NCBI GenBank assembly: GCA_020050835.1
Contig: JAGVKB010000053.1
Location: 1 to 64,000 of the forward strand
Length of the DNA: 64,000 bases
Direction of reading: 5' to 3'
Origin: Candidatus Obscuribacterales bacterium
GTDB taxonomy: Bacteria > Cyanobacteriota > Vampirovibrionia > Obscuribacterales > Obscuribacteraceae
Part shown: positions 44,154-53,143 of the stretch, piece after piece
How positions within the stretch are numbered: position 1 is the first letter of the stretch
How the letters are laid out: the number at the start of each line of letters is the position of its first letter
The notes under the pieces: model-generated
What the model was told of the DNA's origin: nothing
Database searches by the model: none
Seen by the model: the letters and a program-made list of their open reading frames with translations, nothing else
Program-made: the position numbers and the translations under genes

Positions 44154-45404
44154 ATGACAACTGCTCTCATGACGGCTGGATCATCCATGGAATCGCAGGG
44201 CTCTGAAATACTAGTCAACGACTCGGAATCGTCGCAAGCGGATACTCTTGGCGAGAAGCTTGGACGAGAATGTCAGCTGCTCAAAAACACATTCCTGGGG
44301 GTCAACGCTGCCGCCCATAAGGCCTTCGTTGAACATCCGGTTCGAACATCGATAAAATTTGGAGCGGCGGTCACCGTCGGCGTGGCTATGGCCAGGCTGC
44401 TGCCGACGCGAGGGCTGCTCGGTACTGCCGCCAAATTGCTCACAGCCGAAATGGGCGCTTCCTTCGCACTGGATGTGGGAGCAAATCTCAAGCGAATCGG
44501 GCTGGCAATTAAGGACACAGCGGAGAGCCCAGCTCACTACAAGCGCAGCGTCGCCTGCATGCAAGATTGCCTCGGAAGCACTCTCGTGGATGGAGCTGTC
44601 ATGATGACCGGCGGCGTGATCGGCCACAAAGCAGCCTATCTGGGATCGCGCGGCGTATTGGCGTTGAAAGAAGGTGAGGGTTGGGGCTTTTCCGAACGCC
44701 TATTGGGGAAGAACAGAATAAATCTAGCTAAAGAGCCACAAATCGCCACACTCTACGACGGGGCCGCCGATTCTGTCTTTCGAATCAAACGGATCAACTT
44801 CTGCAAGAAAAATGCCATTACATCCAGTGAAGGTACCGGCTTTTTTATCGACGACCGCGGAACAGCGATTACAGCTGCGCATGTCGTAGGCGGGCTGGGC
44901 GAGCGTCAGGTTCTTACTCTTTCGTCCGGCAAGAGACTCAACGCTTACGTAGTCGCTCTCGATGCGCAAAAAGACCTTGCCCTACTGAAAGTAGCTGGAC
45001 CTGCCGTTCCGAAAGATTATCTCAAGATCGGCAGTGAACCTGAGGCCGGGGCAAAAGTGCTGGGACTCGGCTATCCTTTGCAATCGAACGGAAATCCGGT
45101 AGTTTCTCCTGGAACATTCGTAGAGCCATATCTGCGAACCAGATCGTGGGCACCGGCCTTCCCTCAAAGTGAGCTGAAATTCTCCATTCACACGAGGCCA
45201 GGTCAGTCAGGCGGACCGATCTTGAACGAGAAGGGAGAGGTAATCGGCGTTGTCTCGATGGGAGAGATATTGCCGAGCGGAAAGAAATTCACTTACGCAC
45301 CGTCTCAAGATGCGCTCGGCAAATTTCTGTCGGACTGGGATTTGACTGTGACCAGGCCGGCTGAAGAAGCGATTAAGCTGGCGCGATCGATTGGAGGATA
45401 TTGA
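44154..45404 (+). CDS. HtrA-like trypsin-fold serine protease with hydrophobic N-terminal region
   Basis: 416 residues from the ATG at 44154; ATG at 44187 and a TTG at 44112 are alternatives, and the start is not settled. Residues ~60-190 are Gly/Ala/Leu-rich and hydrophobic (FGAAVTVGVAMARLLP, GAVMMTGGVIGHKAAYLGSRG), perhaps membrane-associating. The C-terminal half is an S1C protease: GTGFFIDDRGTAITAAHVV (His243), DAQKDLALLKV (Asp274), GYPL and HTRPGQSGGPILNEKGEVIGVVS (Ser352). The triad is intact. No PDZ domain follows. Substrate unknown; extracytoplasmic quality control is the family norm. Confidence 0.85.
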   Translation: MTTALMTAGSSMESQGSEILVNDSESSQADTLGEKLGRECQLLKNTFLGVNAAAHKAFVEHPVRTSIKFGAAVTVGVAMARLLPTRGLLGTAAKLLTAEMGASFALDVGANLKRIGLAIKDTAESPAHYKRSVACMQDCLGSTLVDGAVMMTGGVIGHKAAYLGSRGVLALKEGEGWGFSERLLGKNRINLAKEPQIATLYDGAADSVFRIKRINFCKKNAITSSEGTGFFIDDRGTAITAAHVVGGLGERQVLTLSSGKRLNAYVVALDAQKDLALLKVAGPAVPKDYLKIGSEPEAGAKVLGLGYPLQSNGNPVVSPGTFVEPYLRTRSWAPAFPQSELKFSIHTRPGQSGGPILNEKGEVIGVVSMGEILPSGKKFTYAPSQDALGKFLSDWDLTVTRPAEEAIKLARSIGGY

Positions 45405-45431
45405 CAATTTGCATCATTTGGACAGTCGCAA

Positions 45432-46025
45432 CTATGACTCAGCCGTGATACCGTTCAAAAATATCTCGATCAGATTGTCAACATACTGATCAGTTGTGTA
45501 GGGATGGAACTGCGTACCGAAAAGGTTCAAGGTCAGGAAGTAAGCGAACAGTCCACTCAAGAATACTTGAGCGGAGGCATCCAGGTGCAGATCCTTCAAC
45601 TTCTTCTCTCTCGCCTGAGACTCTAGGTACTTAGCCAGTCGCTGCCTGAGCAGAATAGGAACCTGCTTCAACAAGCCGATCTCTTCGGGATGTTGCTGAG
45701 CTTCCAGCATCATAATCATAATCAGCTGCTTGCGCTCTTCCCACGCCGCCAGGATGTGCCTGGCAATCGTCTTGAGATCGACCCGAAACTCTCCGACAAG
45801 TTCGTGCTCCAGTGTCTCGTTAATCACCGGAAGGACTGAGAAGCGCTCGATTACGGCGCTCAAAAGATTCTCCTTGTTGCCATAGTGCCGGAACAAGGTA
45901 ACTTCGTTGACACCAGCTTCGGTAGCAATCTCGCGTGTGGTGGCACTCGCATACCCCTTACGAGAGAACACACCGAGGGCCGCTTGCGTTATACGTTCTT
46001 TCGTATCCTCAATCTTAGCAACCAT
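45432..46025 (-). CDS. TetR-family repressor of the efflux operon
   Basis: 197 residues. N-terminal helix-turn-helix: ERITQAALGVFSRKGYASATTREIATEAGVNEVTLFRHYGNKENLLSAVIERF, the canonical TetR signature. C-terminal ligand domain resembles the AcrR-like C-terminal group (LLKQVPILLRQRLAKYLESQ, VFLSGLFAYFLTLNLFG). It is the last gene of the HlyD-ABC-permease-TetR cluster, 2 bp after the permease, so it is likely autoregulated through the 26-bp palindrome at 49577. Confidence 0.93.
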   Translation of the reverse strand: MVAKIEDTKERITQAALGVFSRKGYASATTREIATEAGVNEVTLFRHYGNKENLLSAVIERFSVLPVINETLEHELVGEFRVDLKTIARHILAAWEERKQLIMIMMLEAQQHPEEIGLLKQVPILLRQRLAKYLESQAREKKLKDLHLDASAQVFLSGLFAYFLTLNLFGTQFHPYTTDQYVDNLIEIFLNGITAES

Positions 46026-46027
46026 CT

Positions 46028-47179
46028 CTATCCCACCGTAGTGCGAAAACGCTTGACGCTAAAGTAAATCAGCACGAAACCAAAAAACAACAATGGCAGT
46101 ATCCATTGCCACAGGTCCTGGACTCCCGCCCCTCTCAAGACTATGCCCCGCTGGATCTGCAAGAAGTAAGTCAACGGAATCGCATAGCCGAGCCAGTTAA
46201 GCACCAACGGCATGGACTCCCGTGGGAAGATAAAGCCCGAAAGCAATACCGACGGAATGAGCACGAATGATGCGAGGTGCATCGCTTGCGCCTGATTGGT
46301 CGCAGCCGTCGAGATCAATATGCCGATCGCCAGTGCAACGAAGACGAAAATGAAGATACAGATCTCCAGCAGGAAGATGTTGCCGTTGACCGGTACACGA
46401 AAGACTAAACACATTACCGCCAGCAGCAAATTTGTGCCGATGAATCCGATGATCAGATAAGGTATGAGCTTTCCGATCATTAAACCGAGCGGCTTGACCG
46501 GTGTCACGAGCAGTTGTTCCAGCGTGCCGATTTCGCGCTCGCGAACGATTGAATTGACAGTCAAGAAAAGCGTGATCGTCTGGGCCATGAATCCGACTAA
46601 ACCGGGCAGAATGAAATTAGTCGTTCGAACGTCAGGATTGAAGAGCATTCGCGGGCGCATCTCAATTGGTTGCTCGATCTTCTTTGCCTGGGACAGTTGG
46701 GTCAGAATTTGAATCGACCTGTTTTGCCCGACGGCGATCGCCGCATTTTGGACGGCATTGGCCATTGTCGAATCAGAGCCGTCAATCAGAACTTGAATCT
46801 GCCCGGGTCTGCCCGCTTGCAACTTGTCGGAGAAATCAGGCGGGATGACGATGCCAGCTCGCGCTCTGCCGGAGACAATCTCTTGAATAACCGCCTCACG
46901 AGAGAAGAGATTTTTCGTGATGTGGAAGTACTCGGTCGAAAGAAGCTGGTCCAACAAGATCTGCGACTGCGGGCGCCGGTCGAGGTTCATCAAGACAGTA
47001 TCGACATGGCGAACCTCGAACGACACTCCATAGCCGTAGATAATCATCTGAATGATTGGAATGGTCAAAAAGACAAACAGTGTAAACTTGTCGTCCAAAA
47101 TTTCAATCCATTCTTTGACCATGACTGCATGCCAGCCCCAGAAGGTTTGATTCAGCCAGTTAGACAAAGACTGCCACAT
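46028..47179 (-). CDS. ABC-2 type efflux permease (YhhJ/YbhR-like)
   Basis: 383 residues from ATG at 47177-47179, GGAG nine bases upstream. First membrane helix near residues 25-45 (LDDKFTLFVFLTIPIIQMIIYGYGV), then a ~150-residue extracytoplasmic loop (VRHVDTVLMNLDRRPQSQILLDQLLST...IQVLIDGSDSTMANAV), then five helices including FILPGLVGFMAQTITLFLTV, REREIGTLEQLLVTPVKPLGLMIGKLIPY and VLLSGFIFPRESMP. This is the ABC2_membrane_3 layout of drug/solvent exporters. It works with the ATPase and HlyD adaptor of the same operon. Confidence 0.94.
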   Translation of the reverse strand: MWQSLSNWLNQTFWGWHAVMVKEWIEILDDKFTLFVFLTIPIIQMIIYGYGVSFEVRHVDTVLMNLDRRPQSQILLDQLLSTEYFHITKNLFSREAVIQEIVSGRARAGIVIPPDFSDKLQAGRPGQIQVLIDGSDSTMANAVQNAAIAVGQNRSIQILTQLSQAKKIEQPIEMRPRMLFNPDVRTTNFILPGLVGFMAQTITLFLTVNSIVREREIGTLEQLLVTPVKPLGLMIGKLIPYLIIGFIGTNLLLAVMCLVFRVPVNGNIFLLEICIFIFVFVALAIGILISTAATNQAQAMHLASFVLIPSVLLSGFIFPRESMPLVLNWLGYAIPLTYFLQIQRGIVLRGAGVQDLWQWILPLLFFGFVLIYFSVKRFRTTVG

Positions 47180-47201
47180 CACGCAACTCTCCGGAACCAA
47201 C

Positions 47202-48164
47202 TCAAACTGTATTTTTCACTAAGCGCCTGTTTTCCTCGCTCTCCGACAGCGCCACGAAGACATCCTCTAAAGACGGCTGAATCTCGCGTATTTCAGAGAC
47301 CTTCAGATCAGTAGCTGCAAGCTGGTCGTACAACGACTCCACAGTTAGCTCGGCCGGCACCACCAGATGGAGCGCTCTTCCGAAAATCGTGACATCGTCT
47401 ACGTAATCTCTTGACCGGAAGTACTGAAAGGTCTCCATGATCTTGCTGCAGGTAACTTCCAACCGCTTGGTGCCTTGCTTAGATACAGCCGGCATCGCTC
47501 TGAGTTCGTCGACTCTTCCAAGCGCAATCAAGTTGCTCTGGTAGATGTAGCCAACCGAGTTACAACGCTCGGCTTCATCCATGTAATGGGTAGTCACAAA
47601 GAAAGTGATGCCGGTAGTAGTCAAAGTAAAAAGCAGATCCCACAATGCGCGACGAGCAACCGGATCAATTCCGGCAGTCGGCTCATCCAGAAAGACTATC
47701 GGGGGCTCGTGAACGATAGCGCAGGCGAGAGCCAGACGCTGCTTCCAACCACCCGAGAGACTGGCGGCGCGCTTGTTCTCCTGACCGGACAGTCCGGTAA
47801 TCTGCAAAATCTCCTGCTTACGAGCCGCCGCCTTCTGGGCAGAAAGACCAAAAACTTCAGCGTAGAAATCAAGATTTTGAATCACATTCAACGAGCGATA
47901 CAAGCTGAATTGTTGTGACATATAGCCAATACTGCGACGGACCATGTCGGGTTGGCTGACGACGTCAAAACCGTCGACGGTGGCACTGCCGGAACTTGGG
48001 TTAACCAGCCCGCAGAGCATTTTGATGGTGGTAGTTTTGCCCGATCCATTCGGCCCAAGAAAACCAAAGATCTCTCCCTTTTCCACTGCGAAGCTAAGCT
48101 TGTTCACAACCACTTGTTGACCATAGACCTTAGTGAGCTTGTCCAGAACGATCGCCTCGGTCAT
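47202..48164 (-). CDS. ABC exporter ATP-binding protein (YbhF-like half)
   Basis: 320 residues. Walker A GPNGSGKTTTIKML, Q-loop YMSQQFSLY, signature LSGGWKQRLALACAIVHEP, Walker B IVFLDEPTAGIDP, switch His in VTTHYMDEAE. A ~90-residue C-terminal extension (LEVTCSKIMETFQYFRSRDYVDDVTIFGRALHLVVPAELTVESLYDQLAATDLKV) is typical of DrrA/CcmA-type subunits. Start overlaps the HlyD stop (ATGA, 4 bp), showing translational coupling. Confidence 0.95.
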   Translation of the reverse strand: MTEAIVLDKLTKVYGQQVVVNKLSFAVEKGEIFGFLGPNGSGKTTTIKMLCGLVNPSSGSATVDGFDVVSQPDMVRRSIGYMSQQFSLYRSLNVIQNLDFYAEVFGLSAQKAAARKQEILQITGLSGQENKRAASLSGGWKQRLALACAIVHEPPIVFLDEPTAGIDPVARRALWDLLFTLTTTGITFFVTTHYMDEAERCNSVGYIYQSNLIALGRVDELRAMPAVSKQGTKRLEVTCSKIMETFQYFRSRDYVDDVTIFGRALHLVVPAELTVESLYDQLAATDLKVSEIREIQPSLEDVFVALSESEENRRLVKNTV

Positions 48165-49516
48165 AACCGCGACCTCGCCAGTGTCGTCCAGGGACCTTCG
48201 ACCGGAGGCAGCGTAACCTCGGCGTTCATGCCGCCACGCAGGATGAATTCGGCGTTGTCGATGTTGATTTTCAAGCCGAACACCTGGGCGGACCGCTCCT
48301 CGGGAGTTTGGACATTGCGCGGAGTAAACTCAGCGACTCCTGGAATTTGAACAATCTTGCCTTTGAATGAGCGTTTGCGATAGGCATCGACTTTTACGGT
48401 TACTTCTTGTCCGATTCGCACGCGAGCTAGCTCTCGTTCTGGTAAGTAAACCCGAGTCCAGATGGTATCGAGCCTGGTCAATGTCGCAACCGTCTTGTTG
48501 GCCGGGATAATCTCTCCGGCATGCAAGTCCATTACGCTTACTTCGGCATTACAGGGAGCAACGACAGTCTTATCCTTGAGCTGAGCATCGAGCTCGGACA
48601 GCACCGCCTTAGCCTGTTGCAACTTGGCTTCAGCCCGGTTGATCTGTTCGTACCTGGTGCCTTGCTCCAACAAGATTCGACCGTGCTTTGCCTGCAGATA
48701 CTGTTGTTTGGCCATTTCTATCTCTTCGGGGCGTGGCCCGCGTACCATCATACTTTCCTGAGCGGAAGCAACATTCAGCCGCTCCCGAGCAGCCCTGATC
48801 TCATCGAGCCGTGGACCAGCTTTCATCTTTTGATAGTTTGCCTGAGCGGCCTGATACAGGTCTCTGGCCGATGCCATTTTGGTGTCGGCGTCATCGGCAT
48901 CGCGTGTAGAAACTGCCCCCTGCGAAGCGAGCAGCTTATAGCGCGCGAAATCCTTTTCAGCGAAGTCCAAATGTGCCTTGGCTTGCTCCATCAACTCTTG
49001 AGACTGAGTTATCTCTTCCTTTCGATAGCCGGTCACTAAGAGCGCCAGGTTACGCTCGGCTTCCTTACGCAGAGAGCGCGCTTTGTTGACATCCTCCTGG
49101 CGATAGCCATTTTGAAGCATCTGCCAGTTGGCCAGCAGCTGCATTTCGGCGGCTTTCGCTTTGCCTATTTCGGCAAGACGGGGACCGTTCTTGAGCTCCA
49201 ACAATTGCGCCTCGTCCTGGCTTACTTGAGCACAAAGCTGCTTGCGGCGAGCCTCTAGCTCTGGCACATCAAACTCGACCAGCACCTGCCCGGCTGCGAC
49301 CATCTGTCCTTCTTGCACCAACACTTTGCAAAGCCTGCCGCCTACTTTCGAGGCAACTGGAATCTCTTTAGCCTGGATTGTGCCGGTAACGACGATCGGG
49401 CGATTTCTCAGCTCTAGAAAGCCGTACCAGACAGCCCAACCGAAAACCGGCAGGAAGAGCACGGAGATAACAAGCGCATTAACTGGTACCTCTTTAGTTC
49501 CGATCCGGATTGCCAT
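48161..49516 (-). CDS. HlyD/EmrA-family periplasmic adaptor
   Basis: 451 residues. N-terminal membrane helix (VNALVISVLFLPVFGWAVWYGFLEL), first biotinyl-like half (VTGTIQAKEIPVASKVGGRLCKVLVQEGQMVAAGQVLVEFDVPEL), a long helical hairpin (100-310) with several RPEEIEMAKQQY/GPRLDEI-like repeats, second lipoyl half (TVVAPCNAEVSVMDLHAGEIIPANKTVATL) and the beta-barrel end (TRVYLPERELARVRIGQEVTVKVDAYRKRSFKGKIVQIPG). It links the ABC transporter to an outer membrane channel not present in the window. Confidence 0.94.
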   Translation of the reverse strand: MAIRIGTKEVPVNALVISVLFLPVFGWAVWYGFLELRNRPIVVTGTIQAKEIPVASKVGGRLCKVLVQEGQMVAAGQVLVEFDVPELEARRKQLCAQVSQDEAQLLELKNGPRLAEIGKAKAAEMQLLANWQMLQNGYRQEDVNKARSLRKEAERNLALLVTGYRKEEITQSQELMEQAKAHLDFAEKDFARYKLLASQGAVSTRDADDADTKMASARDLYQAAQANYQKMKAGPRLDEIRAARERLNVASAQESMMVRGPRPEEIEMAKQQYLQAKHGRILLEQGTRYEQINRAEAKLQQAKAVLSELDAQLKDKTVVAPCNAEVSVMDLHAGEIIPANKTVATLTRLDTIWTRVYLPERELARVRIGQEVTVKVDAYRKRSFKGKIVQIPGVAEFTPRNVQTPEERSAQVFGLKINIDNAEFILRGGMNAEVTLPPVEGPWTTLARSRL

Positions 49517-49574
49517 TTTTCTAGACCTGGATTACCAATTGCGAACTTAAGCTCAGAGCGGCAAGCGTCTTAGC

Positions 49575-49603
49575 ACTGTATGCAAGTATGTACTTGCATA
49601 CAA
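49575..49603 (-). promoter_or_regulatory. Promoter filled by a perfect 26-bp palindrome (TetR operator)
   Basis: Bases 49577-49602 form an inverted repeat with 12-bp arms (half-site TACTTGCATACA) and a 2-bp centre. On the minus strand TTGTAT (49598-49603) and TACAGT (49575-49580) have 17-bp spacing, so a repressor bound here would block both elements. It is about 60 bp before the hlyD-like ATG. The operon's own TetR gene is the obvious binder. Confidence 0.75.
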
Positions 49604-49723
49604 GTTTATCATTTTAGATGCTTCCAACCAATAGAATCTGAACTTTTTTCCTCGCCAAAGCGTTGATGTAAGTAGAGTCGCTCTTAAGCCGTTTGAACTG
49701 AACCAACCGATAGGGCAAATATC

Positions 49724-50026
49724 ATGAGTTCTCCTCACTATTCATACACAGAATTCGTAGATGCGTTCCGCCTGGTCTTCGATCAAACGAAAGACAACTG
49801 CCAAAGGCAGATTGCACTTTCGGAAATCCCGACTGATATAAGCTCTAAGTCTAAGAAGCCGGAGCATTTGAATTGCTCGAAAAAGCCAATTGGCGACGAA
49901 CAACTGCTCAGCAGGAAGGACTTCTCAACCGACCGAGTCGTGCTGGCAACCATTCCGCCTAATCTCAAAATTTATGGCTGCAAGCCGACTACCAGGCAAC
50001 GCAAGCCAAGTATCTTTTCTCGTTAG
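49724..50026 (+). CDS. Small hypothetical protein
   Basis: 100 residues; AGGG eight bases before ATG. Sequence begins MSSPHYSYTEFVDAFRLVFDQTKDNCQRQ, helix-like, followed by a polar middle (SSKSKKPEHLNCSKKP) and a short basic end (KPTTRQRKPSIFSR). Codon use resembles neighbouring genes. No signal peptide or known family. It is transcribed away from the efflux operon; a strong hairpin follows it. Confidence 0.45.
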   Translation: MSSPHYSYTEFVDAFRLVFDQTKDNCQRQIALSEIPTDISSKSKKPEHLNCSKKPIGDEQLLSRKDFSTDRVVLATIPPNLKIYGCKPTTRQRKPSIFSR

Positions 50027-50089
50027 CTTGATTGAGCCGATTCGCCTTTTGCGGTGGGGAGAGACTGCCTGAATGCGAGTCGGAATTAG

Positions 50090-50132
50090 CCGAAAGAGCG
50101 GACTCATCACAGAGGTGAGTCCGGCTCTTCCG
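50090..50132. terminator. Long hairpin between convergent genes
   Basis: AAGAGC-GGACTC (50094-50105) pairs with GAGTCC-GGCTCTT (50117-50129) with one bulged base, and CCG/CGG extends the stem outward. Its place between two converging genes suggests a bidirectional terminator, although no clear U-run follows on either strand. Confidence 0.5.
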
Positions 50133-50138
50133 GATTCG

Positions 50139-50810
50139 TTACTTCAAAAGCGAAACGACCTGCCTTCTGGACTTTTCAGCGGCGTCAATCAGATCGTGAA
50201 TAGCTACCGCTTGCCTGCCAATTTTCAACGAGTCGTACTTCGGTCCGGCAGTTAACAACCTTAACTCGGCAAGATGCTCTTCAATCTTGCTTATAGACGA
50301 TCTGATCTGCTCCCACGGAGCAGAGACTAAACTAGCTTTGCTCTCAGGAATGATGAGCGCATCGACCTCATTGCGCAAGAGCAGGACATCAAATTCGATT
50401 GTCCGCATGAACAGCTTGAGCTGGCGCTTCCTGGGCGGCAACGGTCCAGCCTCCGCCAAGCCGCTCGGCATCGGCATCGGTTGAATCACTACCCCGTTGG
50501 GCAGAACGTTAGCGCCTCGCACCTGCACCAGCTCCTTGCGAGTAACTTCTCCGATTAAAAGCAAGGTTGCTTGCTTCAAGTCTTTAGTGGCTTGTCCTAG
50601 TTTGACCAGCCCGTCTTCTGTGAGCAATGCTGCTCCCTTCACGCCGCCTTGCAATCTCGACTTCGAGGCGGCAGAAGGCGCTGCGCTGAGGTCGGAAGAA
50701 TCCATCTGGCTGGCATCCGGCTGCCGCTCTTCTTCAGCAATCAAAGAAGCAGGGCTGACTGCCATTAAAATGATGCAGATTAAGGCTGCTGACGCTTGCG
50801 AGCATTTCAT
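50139..50810 (-). CDS. Exported protein of unknown function
   Basis: 223 residues from ATG at 50808-50810; a TTG five codons earlier is less likely. Signal peptide KCSQASAALICIILMAVSPASLIAEE. The mature part starts Ser/Ala/Asp-rich, then has helices (GLVKLGQATKDLKQATLLLIGEVTRKELVQV), a Pro/Met linker (VVIQPMPMPSGLAEAGPLPPRKRQ) and a final helical bundle (WEQIRSSISKIEEHLAELRLL; AVAIHDLIDAAEKSRRQVVSLL). No family recognised. Confidence 0.65.
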   Translation of the reverse strand: MKCSQASAALICIILMAVSPASLIAEEERQPDASQMDSSDLSAAPSAASKSRLQGGVKGAALLTEDGLVKLGQATKDLKQATLLLIGEVTRKELVQVRGANVLPNGVVIQPMPMPSGLAEAGPLPPRKRQLKLFMRTIEFDVLLLRNEVDALIIPESKASLVSAPWEQIRSSISKIEEHLAELRLLTAGPKYDSLKIGRQAVAIHDLIDAAEKSRRQVVSLLK

Positions 50811-50845
50811 ACCGTTGGCGCTCAAAGAAACTGAATCGCGGGTCG

Positions 50846-51280
50846 CTACTCAGCTTTAATCGATTTCGCGTCGATCGTCTTGCTGATACAGTTAATATGC
50901 CCGGACACGGACACAGATTTACCAGCATATTCTTCAGCAGCTTTTTGATCGGCTAAGACGAAGCTCTCCCCTTTCGCGTTAATCAATACGTACTTATAGC
51001 CTTCCTTAACGCAATCAATGGTGCATTTGACGACGTCCTTGCCGACGTCACCCATCATCATGTGATCCTTGCCGCACATGCTATCGCCGACTACACCGCT
51101 CATGGTGCCGTCGTAAACGAGCGTAGCCGGCGGTTTAGAACTGCCAGTGACCGCAGACTCTGTCGCGCTCGACCCAGCTGATGAGCCGCCAGGCTCGCTC
51201 GGCTCCGGCTGGCTGCAGCCGCATAGTACAAACAGCCCGACCAAAAAAGTAGTTGAAGTTCTTACCGTCCAATTAGTCAT
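50846..51280 (-). CDS. Lipoprotein with OB-fold-like domain (DUF5818-type)
   Basis: 144 residues. Lipobox LCGC gives acylated Cys22, followed by a Ser/Gly/Pro linker. The domain YDGTMSGVVGDSMCGKDHMMMGDVGKDVVKCTIDCVKEGYKYVLINAKGESFVLADQKAAEEYAGKSVSVSGHI...KTIDAKSI follows the pattern 'G-x-x-D-S-x-C-x-x-H-M ... C-x-x-x-C-V-K-x-G-x-x-Y-V-L ... A-G-x-x-V-x-V-x-G' of small bacterial exported proteins. Conserved Cys/His may bind metal. Its start overlaps the hpt stop by 8 bp. Confidence 0.8.
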   Translation of the reverse strand: MTNWTVRTSTTFLVGLFVLCGCSQPEPSEPGGSSAGSSATESAVTGSSKPPATLVYDGTMSGVVGDSMCGKDHMMMGDVGKDVVKCTIDCVKEGYKYVLINAKGESFVLADQKAAEEYAGKSVSVSGHINCISKTIDAKSIKAE

Positions 51281-51815
51281 TCAGGACTTCGCCTAGATAA
51301 GGAAGCTCCCTATACTTTTCAGCATAGTCCAATCCATAGCCGACAACGAAATAGTCTTCAATCGTAAAGCCAACATAGTCCGGTTGAAACGGAACCGCGC
51401 GCCTGGTTGGTTTGTCGAGAAATGCTGCCAATTTCAGACTGGCCGGATCGAATTGATCCTGCAAATATTCTTTGAAGAACTTTGCTGTTCGTCCGGAATC
51501 GATAATGTCTTCAATCACCAGAATGTGTCGATGCCGGATATCAGGCAATTCGAGATAAGGGGTATGCACGACACCTGAACTCTCCTTGCCGTTGCCATAA
51601 CTCGACAATCGGACGAACTCGATCTGTAGCGGGTCCTTGCATTGAATATTGCGAGCCAGGTCGGCTAGAAAGAAGATCGCCCCCTTCATAACACCAATTA
51701 CAACTGGCCGATCCAAATTCTTATAGTCAGCGGTGATCTCCGCACCCAGCTCAGCGATGCGTTCCTGAATCTGCTTGGCGGAATACAACTCTCTAATTCT
51801 GGACAAAGTCTCCAT
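51273..51815 (-). CDS. hpt: Hypoxanthine phosphoribosyltransferase
   Basis: 180 residues from ATG at 51813-51815 with GGAGA six bases upstream (a GTG lies one codon earlier). It salvages hypoxanthine or guanine with PRPP to IMP or GMP. Motifs: PVVIGVMKGAIFFLADLARNI, EFVRLSSYGNGKESSG, PRPP-binding ILVIEDIIDSGRT, and FLDKPTRRAVPFQPDYVGFTIEDYFVVGYGLDYAEKYRELPYLGEV. Length and motif order are those of bacterial Hpt. Confidence 0.97.
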   Translation of the reverse strand: METLSRIRELYSAKQIQERIAELGAEITADYKNLDRPVVIGVMKGAIFFLADLARNIQCKDPLQIEFVRLSSYGNGKESSGVVHTPYLELPDIRHRHILVIEDIIDSGRTAKFFKEYLQDQFDPASLKLAAFLDKPTRRAVPFQPDYVGFTIEDYFVVGYGLDYAEKYRELPYLGEVLND

Positions 51816-52071
51816 CACAATTCTCCACCATGGTCTGCGGCATCCGTTACTGCGCTCACGGGCAGACGATGCCTTTCGCCTGCAAGGACCAATATTCTCT
51901 CAGAAAAATGGACCGTCGGAATGTCATTAGACCGACCGAGGCGATAATTTAGCAAGAGTTCACTGATGACAGGCGCCGTCTCGCTGAGAGCTGATTAATG
52001 GACACTGACTAATACCAGTTAAATCCAAGTCGACCAAGAGCGAGTCAGCGAGTAACCGCTAAACCATGGGC

Positions 52072-52977
52072 TCAAATGTGACTCAGCAGCTCGTCGTATC
52101 TTGCTGCGACGCTGGTGATCAGGTGATTAGGCAATTGCTTGCTAACAACGTCATCCCTTCTTGGTTTTAGCTGGTAGTGCACGATCTCCTCGTACTCGGC
52201 AGGCACATGATGTCCATAGTGAGCCCACAGAAAGCGAATGCCCCTTGAAGCTGCCACGACACCGTCCTTGCTCAGGCTATCACCGATAAACAGAGCTTCT
52301 TGCGGATAGACGTCGAAGTCTTCCAGGATTTTGTCCAGTCCTGTCGGACAAGGCTTTTCACAGTTCTGCGGCAAGACATGGAAGCGTGACTTCAGATCGG
52401 CGGTTGACTCCATAATCGCGCTAACCCGCTTTCGTCCATACTCAGTTGAGATCGGTCGATAGATCTGGTCTTCTTTCGGGTCACCGGTCTCAAGCGCGTA
52501 AACCGCATCCAGTAAGCCGTCGAACAATTGTTTGTTGCGGGCGCGCGCCATATAGTCCGGGGCGTCGCTGAGCGCGACAACCTGGATGCCCTGATCTTTC
52601 AATTCTGAAAGCGTGTCGATCACACCGGGAAACGGACGCAGGTACTTGCTGCGATTCTTATCCAGAGCTTCCCAGAACGGCTTTACGAAACATTCCAAAA
52701 ATTCGTCCGAGCTTTCTTGAAAATGCTTCCAGGCGAAACTCGTCTCTTCCAGCAACCAGGGGTACTCGTGCGTACCACGCCGCTCGATTACGTGTCCGAT
52801 GTCTAGGGCCAATTCGTCGATTGAAAGGCGTGCCTGCAGGCTGGCTTCCCGCAAAAACTCCCTGACGGCCGGCACGAAGTAATCCCAGAACGATGAAAGC
52901 GTCCCATCTACATCCGTAATAACCAGCTTCGTGCGAACTGCATTGGGGGATTTTTGACTGATGGCAGACTGAATCAT
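52072..52977 (-). CDS. HAD-superfamily hydrolase (phosphatase-like)
   Basis: 301 residues; a GGGAAGGG run precedes ATG. HAD motif I VITDVDGTLSSF, cap helices 25-120, motif II VVALSDAPDYMARARN, motif III Lys likely in CPTGLDKILEDF, motif IV ALFIGDSLSKDGVVAASRGIRFLWAHYG. The GDS-x-x-x-D end and the helical cap are as in phosphoglycolate phosphatase-type enzymes. Substrate cannot be read from sequence. Confidence 0.88.
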   Translation of the reverse strand: MIQSAISQKSPNAVRTKLVITDVDGTLSSFWDYFVPAVREFLREASLQARLSIDELALDIGHVIERRGTHEYPWLLEETSFAWKHFQESSDEFLECFVKPFWEALDKNRSKYLRPFPGVIDTLSELKDQGIQVVALSDAPDYMARARNKQLFDGLLDAVYALETGDPKEDQIYRPISTEYGRKRVSAIMESTADLKSRFHVLPQNCEKPCPTGLDKILEDFDVYPQEALFIGDSLSKDGVVAASRGIRFLWAHYGHHVPAEYEEIVHYQLKPRRDDVVSKQLPNHLITSVAARYDELLSHI

Positions 52978-53143
52978 GACTTTCCCTTCCCGGGGTATGG
53001 TTGTGAAATCTCATGCAAATCCTTGCTCTGATGCTTAAGAACATGAGCGGCCCCCGGTTGATCGAGTATAGCCGAACAGGCAAATTATGCGCGGGCGGCA
53101 CTAAGCTCGCGTTAAGAGCTGACCCAACGTCGAGCAATATCCC

